Origin: Pseudomonas fluorescens
GTDB lineage: Bacteria > Pseudomonadota > Gammaproteobacteria > Pseudomonadales > Pseudomonadaceae
Reading direction: 5' to 3'
Length of the DNA: 64,000 nt
Assembly (NCBI RefSeq): GCF_001648775.1
Contig: NZ_LVEJ01000018.1
Span: 320,054 to 384,053 of the forward strand
Shown: positions 8,220 to 17,871 of the stretch, piece after piece
Layout: each line of letters begins with the position of its first letter
Position numbering within the stretch: the first letter of the stretch is position 1
Notes under the pieces: generated by a model
What the model saw: only the letters and a program-made list of their open reading frames with translations
Databases searched by the model: none
Told to the model about the DNA's origin: nothing
Position numbers and translations under genes: made by a program

Positions 8220-9476
8220 TTAGTAATCGATTGGGTCACGCACGATCGGGCAGGTCATGCAGTGGCCGCCGCCACGGCCACGGCCGAGTTCGCCGGCGCT
8301 GATGGTGATGACTTCCACGCCGGCCTTGCGCAGCAGGGTGTTGGTGTAGGTGTTGCGGTCGTAGCCGATGACCACGCCCGGCTCCACGGCCACCACGTTG
8401 TTGCCGTCGTCCCACTGCTCGCGCTCGGCGGCGAAGCTGTTGCCGCCGGTTTCCACCACGCGCAGCTTCGGCAGGTTGAGGGCCTTGGCCACGGTGTCGA
8501 GGAAGGTGCCTTCTTCGCGGCGGATGTCGATGCCGCCCTGTTTGCTTTCATCAGGGCGCAGGGTGAACGCGACAATCTGATTGACCACCTCAGGGAAAAT
8601 CGTCACGAGGTCGCGGTCGCAGAAGCTGAACACGGTGTCGAGGTGCATCGCTGCGCGGGATTTCGGCAGGCCGGCGACGATGACTTTTTCCACGGCTTTG
8701 TTCTTGAACAGGTTCAGCGCCAATTGGCCAATGGCCTGACGCGATGAACGTTCGCCCATACCGATCAGCACCACGCCGTTGCCGATTGGCATGACGTCGC
8801 CACCTTCCAGCGTCGAGCTGCCGTGTTCCTTGTCCGGGTCGCCGTACCAGATTTCGAATTCGGCGTTGGTGAATTGCGGGTGGAATTTGTAGATGGCGGT
8901 GGCCAGCAGGGTTTCCTGACGACGCGCCGGCCAGTACATCGGGTTCAGCGTCACGCCGCCGTAGATCCAGCAAGTGGTGTCACGGGTGAACTGGGTGTTC
9001 GGCAGCGGCGGCAGAATGAAGCTGGAGTGGCCGAGGAAGTCGCGGAACATCTGGATGGTCTTGCCACCGAAGCTGTCCGGCAGGTCATCGGCGGAGACGC
9101 CGCCAATCAGGAATTCGGCGATGTGTCGCGGCTCGAGGCTTTTCAGCCAGGACTTCACTTCGCTGATCAGGCCCAGGCCCACCGAGTCGGCGGTGACCTT
9201 GCGCTCGAGAATCCAGTCCAGCGCTTCCGGGATCGCGACGATGTCGGTCAGCAGGTTGTGCATTTCCAGCACGTCGATGCCGCGCTCGCGCATCTTGGTG
9301 ACGAAGTCGAAATGGTCGCGTTTGGCCTGGGCTACCCACAGCACATCATCGAACAGCAGTTCGTCGCAGTTGTTCGGGGTCAGCCGCTGATGGGCCAGAC
9401 CTGGGGAGCACACCATGACTTTGCGCAGTTTGCCGGCTTCGGAGTGGACGCCGTACTTAACTTTTTCCGTGGTCAT
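8220..9476 (-). CDS. arcA: Arginine deiminase
   Basis: The 418-aa enzyme hydrolyses arginine to citrulline and ammonia. The catalytic Cys406 is visible in GGGHCMTCP at the same number as in the P. aeruginosa enzyme, with the MHLDTVFSF segment (catalytic His/Asp) and FTRDTTCWIYGGV. The start MTTEKVKYGVHSE at 9476 follows a GGAG site; an ATG seven codons upstream would overlap that site. It lies 33 bp after arcD in the arcDABC operon. Confidence 0.98.
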   Translation of the reverse strand: MTTEKVKYGVHSEAGKLRKVMVCSPGLAHQRLTPNNCDELLFDDVLWVAQAKRDHFDFVTKMRERGIDVLEMHNLLTDIVAIPEALDWILERKVTADSVGLGLISEVKSWLKSLEPRHIAEFLIGGVSADDLPDSFGGKTIQMFRDFLGHSSFILPPLPNTQFTRDTTCWIYGGVTLNPMYWPARRQETLLATAIYKFHPQFTNAEFEIWYGDPDKEHGSSTLEGGDVMPIGNGVVLIGMGERSSRQAIGQLALNLFKNKAVEKVIVAGLPKSRAAMHLDTVFSFCDRDLVTIFPEVVNQIVAFTLRPDESKQGGIDIRREEGTFLDTVAKALNLPKLRVVETGGNSFAAEREQWDDGNNVVAVEPGVVIGYDRNTYTNTLLRKAGVEVITISAGELGRGRGGGHCMTCPIVRDPIDY

Positions 9477-9509
9477 TTCAGATCCTCCAGATAACAAAAC
9501 AATCAGGGG

Positions 9510-10937
9510 TTACAGAGTCAGGAAGCCGTCGTAGAGACCGTAGGCAGCCACCAGGGCACCCACGACCACTGCGGCGAAAATCAGCTTCTCGACGTTAGTG
9601 AAAATCGGTTGTTTGAGTTCCAGCTTGGCTTTGGCGAACAGGATCGCGCCAGGTGCGTAGAGCAGGGCCGAGAGCAGCAAGTACTTGACCCCGCCGGCAT
9701 ACAGCAGCCACACCGCATAGATCAGCGCGATGCCGCCGATAATCAGATCCTTGCGCCGTTCGGCCGCAAAGCCTTCGTAGCTTTCGCCGCGCACCGCCAG
9801 CAGCAGGGCATAGGCCGCCGACCACAGGTACGGCACCAGAATCATCGAAGTGGCGAGGTAGATCAGCGACAGGTAGGTGCTTGCCGAAAACAGCGTGATG
9901 ACGAGGAAAATCTGCACCATCGCGTTGGTCAGCCACAGGGCGTTGACCGGTACGTGGTTGGCGTTTTCCTTACGCAGGAACTCCGGCATGGTGTGGTCTT
10001 TGGCGGCGGCGAACATGATCTCCGCACACAGCAGCACCCACGACAGCAGCGCTCCCAGCAACGAGATGATCAGACCGACGCTGATCAGCACCGCGCCCCA
10101 GTGACCGACCACGTGCTCAAGCACGGCGGCCATCGACGGGTTCTGCAGTTTCGCCAGTTCCGGTTGGGTCATGATGCCCAGCGACAGCACGTTGACCAGC
10201 ACCAGAAACAGCAGCACGGTGATGAAGCCGATCACGGTGGCTTTACCGACGTCCGAGCGTTTTTCGGCGCGGGCGGAGAAGATGCTCGCGCCCTCGATGC
10301 CGATGAACACCCACACGGTGACCAGCATCATGTTGCGCACCTGGTTCATCACACTGCCCAGATCCGGATTTTTGATGCCCCAGATGTCGGCGGTGAAGAT
10401 GTCCAGTTTGAAGGCGAACACCGCGATCAACACGAACAGCAGCAACGGCACGACCTTGGCGACCGTGGTCACGAGGTTGATGAACGCCGCTTCCTTGATC
10501 CCGCGCAGCACCAGAAAGTGCACGGCCCACAGCAGCACTGACGCGCCGATCACCGCCGCAACAGTGTTGCCCTCACCGAAAATAGGGAAGAAATAGCCGA
10601 GGGTACTGAACAGCAGAACGAAGTAGCCGACGTTGCCCAGCCAGGCACTGATCCAGTAACCCCAGGCGGACGAGAAACCCATGTAGTCGCCGAAACCGGC
10701 TTTGGCGTAGGCGTAGACACCGCCGTCCAGGTCAGGCTTGCGATTGGCGAGGGTCTGGAAGACAAAAGCGAGGGTGAGCATGCCGACAGCGGTGATGGCC
10801 CATCCGATCAGTACCGCGCCGACGTCGGCGCTGGCGGCCATGTTTTGTGGCAAAGAGAATATCCCGCCACCGATCATTGAGCCGACTACCAATGCAACCA
10901 GTGCACCGAGTCGTAGTTTTCCGGGAGCTTCAGACAT
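9510..10937 (-). CDS. arcD: Arginine/ornithine antiporter
   Basis: The 475-aa APC-superfamily membrane protein has about 12-13 hydrophobic segments. It exchanges external arginine for internal ornithine. The first membrane segment carries the APC substrate motif GSMIGGGIFSLPQN. I chose the ATG at 10937 (MSEAPGKLRLGAL) because it matches the start of the neighbouring paralogue; the longer reading frame runs into the promoter. It is the first gene of arcDABC, behind an ANR-type promoter, and is transcribed divergently from a second arcD. Confidence 0.95.
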   Translation of the reverse strand: MSEAPGKLRLGALVALVVGSMIGGGIFSLPQNMAASADVGAVLIGWAITAVGMLTLAFVFQTLANRKPDLDGGVYAYAKAGFGDYMGFSSAWGYWISAWLGNVGYFVLLFSTLGYFFPIFGEGNTVAAVIGASVLLWAVHFLVLRGIKEAAFINLVTTVAKVVPLLLFVLIAVFAFKLDIFTADIWGIKNPDLGSVMNQVRNMMLVTVWVFIGIEGASIFSARAEKRSDVGKATVIGFITVLLFLVLVNVLSLGIMTQPELAKLQNPSMAAVLEHVVGHWGAVLISVGLIISLLGALLSWVLLCAEIMFAAAKDHTMPEFLRKENANHVPVNALWLTNAMVQIFLVITLFSASTYLSLIYLATSMILVPYLWSAAYALLLAVRGESYEGFAAERRKDLIIGGIALIYAVWLLYAGGVKYLLLSALLYAPGAILFAKAKLELKQPIFTNVEKLIFAAVVVGALVAAYGLYDGFLTL

Positions 10938-10970
10938 TGCATGACTCCATTGCAGGAGAGAAGAGATCAC

Positions 10971-11012
10971 AGCGTAGTTCTGTTGTCTGTTCAAACAGCT
11001 GACTTAGATCAG
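10971..11012 (-). promoter_or_regulatory. ANR-type (FNR-like) class II promoter of arcDABC
   Basis: CTGAC-TTAG-ATCAG at 10999..11012 matches the ANR box TTGAT-N4-ATCAA at 7 of 10 defined bases. A minus-strand TACGCT (-10, TANNNT form) lies at 10971..10976. If transcription starts near 10964 the box is centred at -41.5, the usual place for ANR activation, with a 27-nt leader to arcD. Anaerobic ANR control of arcDABC is established in P. aeruginosa. Confidence 0.65.
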
Positions 11013-11330
11013 TGCATGGTCACATTCCATTGTTAATGAATGACTTAGGCTTCGACTGAAGGCATAAAGCTATTGCCTGCAAGGCCCGTCCTAGAGGCTT
11101 TCTGGCTACATTTTTGGGAATGGCTATTATTACTTTCGAATTATCACGCTAGTTCTTTTTCAGCTTTTGGCAAATTTTCCGCCTCTGTTTTCAGTACAGA
11201 ATTGAATTATCGGGATCAGCGCACAAAACTGTCTTAACGTGCTAGGCGTTAGCGTCATCCGCTATATATAAATGGGCGTTTGTCGGTATTACCTGATAAA
11301 CGTGATCAAGCTTTATCCGTTTAGTTAATA

Positions 11331-11348
11331 GTTGTTACAAATAACAAC
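11331..11348. promoter_or_regulatory. Perfect inverted repeat ahead of the second arcD
   Basis: GTTGTTA-CAAA-TAACAAC is a perfect 7-bp inverted repeat 27 bp upstream of the second arcD start. It could be an operator or a weak leader hairpin. It also contains AATAACAA, an AAnAAnAA motif of the Hfq/Crc type. The rest of the 10938..11375 region holds the divergent promoters and no gene that I can see. Confidence 0.45.
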
Positions 11349-11375
11349 TCACAACGCACTTGAATGGAGATTCAG

Positions 11376-12803
11376 ATGTCGCAACCGACGCAAAAGCTGC
11401 GATTAGGCGCGTTGATCGCCCTGGTGGTGGGTTCGATGATTGGCGGGGGGATTTTCTCGTTGCCGCAGAACATGGCGGCGCGCGCCGATGCCGGAGCAAT
11501 CCTGATCGGTTGGGGCATCACGGCGATCGGCATGCTGACCCTGGCATTCGTCTTTCAGACCCTGGCCAACCGCAAGCCCGAACTGGATTCCGGCGTGTAT
11601 GCCTACGCCAAGGCCGGGTTTGGCGACTACATGGGGTTTTCCTCGGCGTGGGGTTACTGGATCAGTGCGTGGCTGGGCAACGTCGGTTATTTCGTCCTGC
11701 TGTTCAGCACCCTCGGTTATTTCTTTCCGGTGTTCGGCCAGGGCAACACGCCAATCGCCATCGGCTGTGCCTCGGTGCTGCTGTGGGCCGTGCATTTTCT
11801 GGTGATGCGCGGGATCAAGGAAGCGGCGCTGATCAATCAGCTGACCACAGTGGCCAAAGTCGTGCCGCTGATCATGTTCATCGTCATCGCCGCCATCGCG
11901 TTCAAGGCAGACATTTTTACCCGTGACATATGGGGCACCAGCAACCCGAATTTCGGCGGGGTGATGGATCAGGTGCGCAACATGATGCTGGTCACGGTGT
12001 TCGTGTTTATCGGCATCGAAGGCGCCAGTGTGTACTCGGCGCGAGCGGAAAAACGCAGCGACGTCGGCCGCGCCACGGTCATCGGTTTTGTCGGCGTGCT
12101 GGCGCTGCTGGTGTTGGTCAACGTGCTGTCGCTGGGGATCATGAGTCAGCCGGAGCTGGCCAATCTGCAGAACCCGTCGCTGGCGGCGGTGCTTGAGCAC
12201 ATTGTCGGGCCGTGGGGGGCGTTGCTGATCAGCATTGGCCTGGCGATTTCACTGCTCGGCGCGTTGCTGTCGTGGGCGTTGCTGTGCGCGGAAATCCTTT
12301 TCGCCACGGCCAAGGACAAGACCATGCCGGCGTTCCTGAAAAAGGAAAACAAGAACCATGTGCCGGTCAACGCGTTGTGGCTGACCAACGCGATGATCCA
12401 GATTTTCCTGTTGATCACGCTGTTTTCGGCCGGCACTTACACCAGCCTGATCTATTTGGCGTCGTCGATGATTCTGGTGCCGTATCTGTGGTCGGCGGCC
12501 TACGCGGTGCTGCTCAGCGGCCGCGGCGAAACCTACGAACACGCCTCGGCCGAGCGCACCAAGGACCTGCTGATCGGTGGCATTGCCCTCGGTTATGCGG
12601 TGTGGTTGTTGTATGCCGGCGGGGTGAAGTATTTGCTGTTGTCGGCGTTGCTCTATGCGCCGGGGGTGATCCTGTTTGCCAAGGCCAAACATGAAGCGGG
12701 CGAACCGTTGTTCACCCATGTCGAGAAGGGCATTTTCACCTGCGTGATCATCGGCGCGGGGTTGGCAGCGTATGGGTTGTACAGCGGTGTGTTGTCGTTG
12801 TGA
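11376..12803 (+). CDS. Second ArcD-type arginine/ornithine antiporter paralogue
   Basis: The 475-aa APC-family transporter is exactly as long as the divergent ArcD. The two align without visible gaps and most residues are identical by eye (GSMIGGGIFSLPQN; YAKAGFGDYMGFSSAWGYW). The ATG at 11376 follows GGAGA and gives the same N-terminus (MSQPTQKLRLGAL). The frame is intact, so it is probably functional, perhaps with another basic amino acid or under other conditions. The ANR-like box near arcD faces the other way, so this copy needs its own promoter. The glycosylase gene downstream overlaps it by 4 bp. Confidence 0.88.
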   Translation: MSQPTQKLRLGALIALVVGSMIGGGIFSLPQNMAARADAGAILIGWGITAIGMLTLAFVFQTLANRKPELDSGVYAYAKAGFGDYMGFSSAWGYWISAWLGNVGYFVLLFSTLGYFFPVFGQGNTPIAIGCASVLLWAVHFLVMRGIKEAALINQLTTVAKVVPLIMFIVIAAIAFKADIFTRDIWGTSNPNFGGVMDQVRNMMLVTVFVFIGIEGASVYSARAEKRSDVGRATVIGFVGVLALLVLVNVLSLGIMSQPELANLQNPSLAAVLEHIVGPWGALLISIGLAISLLGALLSWALLCAEILFATAKDKTMPAFLKKENKNHVPVNALWLTNAMIQIFLLITLFSAGTYTSLIYLASSMILVPYLWSAAYAVLLSGRGETYEHASAERTKDLLIGGIALGYAVWLLYAGGVKYLLLSALLYAPGVILFAKAKHEAGEPLFTHVEKGIFTCVIIGAGLAAYGLYSGVLSL

Positions 12804-13663
12804 GGTTGTCGCTGGCGTATGTGCCGCCGTATGACTGGGAGGCGATGTTGGGGTTTCTGGCGGCACGGGCGGTGGTCCGGATGGAGACCGTGGGCGATGG
12901 CGTGTATTCGCGCAGCATCGGGTTGAACGGTGTTCACGGCACGGTTTCGGTCTGGCTTGGGACGGCGGATGCGCTGGAGGTCGAGCTGGACTTTCCTGAT
13001 CCGGCAGCGGTACCCGAGATCGTTTTCAGGTTGCGGCGGATGTTTGATCTGGATGCCGATGTGGCGCTGATGCAAGCGCATCTGGCGAATGATCCGTTGC
13101 TGGCGCGGTTGAATGCCGAGCGTCCGGGGTTGCGCATTCCCGGTGCGTGGGACGGGTTGGAGTTGGCGTTTCGCGCGGTGCTTGGGCAGCAGATTACGGT
13201 GGCGGCGGCGATTCGTCTTGCGGGGAAACTGGTTGCGCAATATGGCGCGCCGCTGGATTCCTCAGTACCTGGATTGACGCATGTGTTTCCCGAAGCGCCG
13301 GTATTGGCAGTGGCAGATCTGGCCGCGTTGGGCATGCCGAAAAGTCGCGCGGGGACGCTGTCGGGCGTGGCGCAGGCGTTGCTGGATGAGCCCTCGTTGT
13401 TTGAGCCGAATCGCGAGGGCGGCATGGCGCGGTTGTTGGCGCTGCACGGGATTGGCGAGTGGACGGCGCAGTACATTGCGTTGCGGCAGTTGCGCGATCT
13501 GGATGGGTTTCCCCATGGCGATGTCGGGTTGTTGCGGGCATTGGAAGAGTTGGAAGGGGAGCGGCCGACAGCGCGGGGATTGTCCTTGCGCGCTGAGGCC
13601 TGGCGGCCTTATCGAGGGTATGCGGCGCAGCTGTTGTGGACGTCCTTGAGCCGTGCTGATTGA
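12800..13663 (+). CDS. alkA: DNA-3-methyladenine glycosylase II (AlkA family)
   Basis: The 287-aa enzyme (E. coli AlkA has 282) excises alkylated purines. An AlkA_N-type domain is followed by a helix-hairpin-helix segment, LLALHGIGEWTAQYIALR. The catalytic aspartate is D241 in FPHGDVGLL, matching D238 of E. coli AlkA. It starts with GTG overlapping the stop of the upstream transporter (GTGA), implying translational coupling to an unrelated gene. It stands alone rather than fused to an Ada domain. The functional link with the arc locus is unclear. Confidence 0.87.
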   Translation: MRLSLAYVPPYDWEAMLGFLAARAVVRMETVGDGVYSRSIGLNGVHGTVSVWLGTADALEVELDFPDPAAVPEIVFRLRRMFDLDADVALMQAHLANDPLLARLNAERPGLRIPGAWDGLELAFRAVLGQQITVAAAIRLAGKLVAQYGAPLDSSVPGLTHVFPEAPVLAVADLAALGMPKSRAGTLSGVAQALLDEPSLFEPNREGGMARLLALHGIGEWTAQYIALRQLRDLDGFPHGDVGLLRALEELEGERPTARGLSLRAEAWRPYRGYAAQLLWTSLSRAD

Positions 13664-13690
13664 TAGATCATCGCCCGGCCTTAAATTGCA

Positions 13691-13999
13691 GCCCTCACCC
13701 CAGCCCTCTCCCAGAGGGAGAGGGGGCCGACCGTGGTGTCTTGCGTTGTACATCGACCTGAAATACTGAGTCGATTATGGATTCACAGCCAATCGTTCAA
13801 GTCGGTGAATCTCTTCAGTATCCCCGAATCAGTCCTTCTCTCTCTGAGAGAGTGGGCCGACCGAGGTGTTTTGCGCTGTCCATCGACCTGAAACATTGAG
13901 TCGATTAGGGATTCACCGATATTCGTTCAAGTCGGTGAATCTCTCGAATATCCCCCAATCAGTCCCCTCTCCCTCTGGGAGAGGGTTAGGGTGAGGGGC
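13691..13999. repeat. CCCTCACCC-type intergenic repeat, copy 2 (internally duplicated)
   Basis: The outer inverted ends match the other copies, but the inner module (CATCGACCTGAAA .. TGAGTCGATT .. TTCAAGTCGGTGAATCTCT) occurs twice in tandem, giving about 310 bp instead of 160-190. It fills the 13664..14002 gap; no gene is seen there. Confidence 0.85.
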
Positions 14000-14002
14000 T
14001 TT

Positions 14003-15352
14003 TTAAGCCCACTGTGGTTGATGAGAACCCAGTTCTGTGGCCGGCAACGCCCACTGAATCGGTGTGCCGCTGATCTTCACCGGCACCTGTAAGCGATGCG
14101 CCGGTCCCCACGGGGTCTGCTCAATCAGCAAACCCTGATCCTGTTCATCCTCGGCGCGCAGTGCTTCGTTTGTGCCGGGCCCATGTTCGATCAGCAAATT
14201 CGCGGTCCGCGCCAGCGACAATCGGGCAGAGCTTCCCCGGCCGTTGCGCAAGCGCTCGCTGAGCAACCTGAGCGCACTCGCCGCCATCAAATACCCCGTC
14301 GCATGATCCAGCGCCTGCACCGGCAACGGCGTCGGTTTATCGACCTGCTGCCAGCGCTGCCCGGCCTCGGCGATGCCGCTGCTCATCTGCACCAGACTGT
14401 CGAAGCCGCGGCGGTTCTGCCAAGGGCCGCTCCAGCCGTAGGCGTTGAGGCACACGTCGATCAGCCCCGGCGCCAATTGCTGGCGGCGTTCGCTGCCGAA
14501 ACCGAGATTTTCCAGCGCATCGGCGCGGTAGCCGTGCAGCAGAATGTCAGCGTCCTTCAATAGATGTTCGAACACCGCGCGATCCGCCGGCTCCTGTAGA
14601 TCCAGCCGCGCGCAGCGTTTGCCTAGAGTCATTTCCGGCACCACACCGGGCTCGTTCCAGGTCGGTGGATCGATGCGCAAAACGTCAGCCCCGAGCCCGG
14701 CGAGGAAACGGCTGGCGGTGGGACCGGCGAGCACGCGGGTCAGATCCAATACTTTGATTGCGGCCAATGGTCGCTCGACTGAGCCTTGCCACGGTTGCGC
14801 GTTTTCATCCGGCGAATCGAGGAAGTGCACCAGTTGCTCGGCATTCACCGCCAACCCCTGTGGATGTTGCTGCCACTGTGCCCAACTGCGCATCTCGGCG
14901 GCGCAGCCCTTGGCCTCGACCACTGCTTGCTCCAGATCCGTGCTGGTCCATTGCGCGACTTTCGCCGCCATCGCGGCGCGGTCAGCGCAGGCACCGAGCA
15001 CGCGTTCAGCAGCGGCGCGATGGTGCGGGGCATTGGTGTGCAGGCGGATCCAGCCGTCCTCGGTGGCGTAGTCGCCGGCGACCGGATCCCACAGCGGTGG
15101 CACTTGCCAGCCCAGCGGACGTAGCGAGTTGGAGAACCAGAACGAAGCCAGACGCCGATCCACTTCAACCGCAGGCAGGTGACCGGTCTGTTGCCGGATA
15201 AACTCGCTGGCGGCCTGACCGGCAGCGGCCATGCTGGCGCAGGCAAGGTCGGTGACGGCGAACGCCGAGGGCAGTGCGCCACGGTCAGTGAACGGGATCG
15301 GCGTGTGCGGCAAGCCGAGTGCGGCTTGAATGGACGTGAGTAAATCAGTCAT
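14003..15352 (-). CDS. Family III CoA-transferase (CaiB/BaiF type)
   Basis: The 449-aa cytoplasmic protein has the family III core. VLDLTRVLAGPTASRFLAGLGADVLRIDPP marks the CoA-binding fold, and the presumed catalytic aspartate (about residue 317) lies in RGFDSLVQMSSG. The first 190 or so residues form an extra N-terminal region that resembles a degenerate second CoA-transferase domain. The acyl substrate cannot be told from sequence, and the neighbours (a repeat and a chemoreceptor) give no pathway. It appears to be a single-gene unit. Confidence 0.82.
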   Translation of the reverse strand: MTDLLTSIQAALGLPHTPIPFTDRGALPSAFAVTDLACASMAAAGQAASEFIRQQTGHLPAVEVDRRLASFWFSNSLRPLGWQVPPLWDPVAGDYATEDGWIRLHTNAPHHRAAAERVLGACADRAAMAAKVAQWTSTDLEQAVVEAKGCAAEMRSWAQWQQHPQGLAVNAEQLVHFLDSPDENAQPWQGSVERPLAAIKVLDLTRVLAGPTASRFLAGLGADVLRIDPPTWNEPGVVPEMTLGKRCARLDLQEPADRAVFEHLLKDADILLHGYRADALENLGFGSERRQQLAPGLIDVCLNAYGWSGPWQNRRGFDSLVQMSSGIAEAGQRWQQVDKPTPLPVQALDHATGYLMAASALRLLSERLRNGRGSSARLSLARTANLLIEHGPGTNEALRAEDEQDQGLLIEQTPWGPAHRLQVPVKISGTPIQWALPATELGSHQPQWA

Positions 15353-15435
15353 CGAAGGCCCTCCGGAGCGAGAGGGCGATGATAGTGCAAAAGAATGTCG
15401 GGTCAGATGAAATCCCGCAGGTGAACACTTACCCC

Positions 15436-15524
15436 TGTGGGAGCGAGCCTGCTCGCGAAAGCGGTGGATCAGTCACATTAATGTTGAATGTGCTGCCGTC
15501 TTCGCGAGCAGGCTCGCTCCCACA
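15436..15524. repeat. Paired REP palindrome
   Basis: Two inverted TGTGGGAGCGAGCCTGCTCG copies in the standard orientation lie between the chemoreceptor and CoA-transferase genes. Confidence 0.9.
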
Positions 15525-15542
15525 GGGATTTTTGCAGGTTTG

Positions 15543-17681
15543 CTAGACGCGGAACTGATCCATCAACTTCATCTGCTGACTGGCCAAAGCATTGAGCTGG
15601 CTGCTGATCGCTGCCGACTCAGTGGCTTGCCCGGTCAAGGTTTCGGTCACGGTACGAATCGCCGAGACGTTGCGATTCACTTCTTCAGCCACCGCACTCT
15701 GCTGTTCCGCCGCGCTGGCAATCTGCAGGTTCATGTCGCTGATCACCGTCACCGCGTCGCTGATCTTGCCCAGCGCATCCACCGCTTGGCGAATCTGCCC
15801 GGCGTTGTTGTGCGCCTGGGTCTGGCTCGAATGCATGGTCGCGACCACCCCACGGGTGCCAGTTTGAATGCGCTCGATCACGACGCGAATTTCTTCCACC
15901 GAGTCCTGCGTGCGCTTGGCGAGGTTGCGCACTTCGTCGGCAACCACGGCAAAACCACGGCCGCTCTCACCGGCGCGGGCCGCTTCAATCGCCGCGTTGA
16001 GGGCCAGCAGGTTGGTCTGTTCGGCGATGCTGCGGATCACTTCCAGCACCGAGCCGATCTGCTCGCTGTTGACTGCCAGCGCTTCGACTTCAGTCACCGC
16101 TTTGCTGACTTCATCGGCCAGTTGATTGATGTCGCGGGTGCTGCGCTCGATGATCGACATGCCGTCCTTGGCCGATTGATCGGCACCTTTTGCAGCATTG
16201 GCCGCGTTCGACGCGCTGTTGGCGACATCGTGGGCGGTGGCGCTCATTTCGTTGGAGGCGGTGGCCACCTGGTCGATCTCGCGGAACTGCACCTGCATGC
16301 CTTCGCTGGTCTGGCGGGCAATCTCCGAAGACTGGTCGGCGGTGCCGCGCGCTTCGGTGATGCTCTGTTTGATCTGCGCGATGGTCGGTTGCAGCTTGTC
16401 GAGGAAGCGGTTGAACCAGTTGACCAGTTCGCCCAGTTCATCCTGTTTGCTGTAGTTCAGGCGTTGGGTCAGGTCGCCTTCACCGCTGGCGATATTTTTC
16501 AGCATCTCGGCGACGCTGTTGATCGGACGGGTGACGCCGGACGCGGTCAGCCAGATCAGCAACAGGCCAACCAGACCGGCAACCACGGCGACCAGCAGCG
16601 CGGTGAGCACGCCGGTTTCCTGAGCATCATCGAGGACCGCTTGCAGCTTGACCGAGTCGGCCAGCAGCACTTGTTTCGGCAGATCGATGACCACGCCCCA
16701 GGCGCGCGAGTTGCCGATCGGGTCGACCGGGTAAACGGCGCGAATCAAGTCGCCCTGTTCGAGAATCTTCGGTGTGCCTGAGCTCAGCAGTTGCAGTACA
16801 TCCTGGCCATCGGCGCCGAGGGTGTCGCTGATCTTTTTGCCGACCTTGTTGGCGTCAGAACTGTCGGCACCGAGCACGCCGCTGCCGGAGACGATCAGCA
16901 TGTGCCCGGCGTTGTTGAACAGGTTGCGCTGGGAATCCACGGCCGCTGCTTGCAGGGCGTCGAGAGCAATATCGATACCAACCACGCCGATGGCTTTACC
17001 GTCGACGATCAGCGGCACGGAAATGGTCGTCATGAGCATTTCCTTGCCGCCGACGGTGTCGGCATACGGGTCGAGCAGGCAGGTGCGCTTGTTGTCGCGA
17101 GGGCAGGTGTACCAACTGTTGTAGGGCGTGCCGCTGACGCTGAGGGTGGTTTTGGTCAGGTCTTCTTCGACCATGATCGTGTTCAGCGAGGCGCCGGCGG
17201 CGCGGCTCCAATAGGTGGCGAAACGTCCGGCTTCGTTGGACTGGCGCGCGGCATCGTTGGCGAATTCGCTGTCCTTGCCGTCGAGAGCGTTCGGCTCGAA
17301 AGCGAGCCAGATACCGAGCACTTTGTCGTTGCGCTCGAACGCGGTTTTAAGGCTCAGGTTCAACTCTTCGCGCAAGGCGCCGGCGTCCAGCGAACGCTTG
17401 GCGGCCATCACCCGCATGTCCTTGATCTGGTCGGCCAGGGCGGTGATCACCGTCAGGCTTTCGCCGAAGGTTTTCTGCACCCGCACCGCTTGTTCGGCGG
17501 CTTTGGCTTGCAGCAGGTTCTGCACGCTGGCAGTGAGCAGCTTGTTGCTGGAGTCACTGACCAGTTCGTCGTTCTGGTTGGTCTGGTAAATGTTCATGCC
17601 GACGATCAGCGCAACCACACCGAGCAGGCACAGACCGGAGAGCAGGACGATTTTCAGGCGAATGGACAGAGAGTCGAACAT
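15543..17681 (-). CDS. Methyl-accepting chemotaxis protein with a large periplasmic dCache-type sensor
   Basis: The 712-aa receptor has a first membrane segment at about 10-30 and a periplasmic region of some 320 residues containing double-Cache signatures (LGIWLAFEPNALDG; GVVGIDIALDALQ). The second membrane segment is near 360-378, then a HAMP domain. The conserved hairpin tip, IRSIAEQTNLLALNAAIEAA, is near 545-565. Ligands of this family in pseudomonads include amino acids, amines and organic acids; none can be assigned here. A Cys pair in the sensor (WYTCPRDNKRTCLL) may form a disulphide. The gene is monocistronic. Confidence 0.93.
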   Translation of the reverse strand: MFDSLSIRLKIVLLSGLCLLGVVALIVGMNIYQTNQNDELVSDSSNKLLTASVQNLLQAKAAEQAVRVQKTFGESLTVITALADQIKDMRVMAAKRSLDAGALREELNLSLKTAFERNDKVLGIWLAFEPNALDGKDSEFANDAARQSNEAGRFATYWSRAAGASLNTIMVEEDLTKTTLSVSGTPYNSWYTCPRDNKRTCLLDPYADTVGGKEMLMTTISVPLIVDGKAIGVVGIDIALDALQAAAVDSQRNLFNNAGHMLIVSGSGVLGADSSDANKVGKKISDTLGADGQDVLQLLSSGTPKILEQGDLIRAVYPVDPIGNSRAWGVVIDLPKQVLLADSVKLQAVLDDAQETGVLTALLVAVVAGLVGLLLIWLTASGVTRPINSVAEMLKNIASGEGDLTQRLNYSKQDELGELVNWFNRFLDKLQPTIAQIKQSITEARGTADQSSEIARQTSEGMQVQFREIDQVATASNEMSATAHDVANSASNAANAAKGADQSAKDGMSIIERSTRDINQLADEVSKAVTEVEALAVNSEQIGSVLEVIRSIAEQTNLLALNAAIEAARAGESGRGFAVVADEVRNLAKRTQDSVEEIRVVIERIQTGTRGVVATMHSSQTQAHNNAGQIRQAVDALGKISDAVTVISDMNLQIASAAEQQSAVAEEVNRNVSAIRTVTETLTGQATESAAISSQLNALASQQMKLMDQFRV

Positions 17682-17871
17682 GGGGCGATCTCGCGAATGA
17701 ATAAACGGGTGGCAGGCGGATATGAACTATCCGGTTCGCCAAATCCATTCAGCGCCATTCAATGCTCATCGGCGCGAGGCGAGAGGGCATGAGGCGCGTG
17801 CCGACGGACGGTCACCGCTAAACGTTTGCGCAGGAGAATGTGCTGAAAAAGCGAATAATTACAGGGATGTT

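Noticed and set aside
11291..11310. CTGATAAACGTGATCAAG as an ANR box for the second arcD
   Set aside because: The TTGAT and ATCAG halves are 7 bases apart rather than 4, so it does not fit the ANR/FNR geometry.
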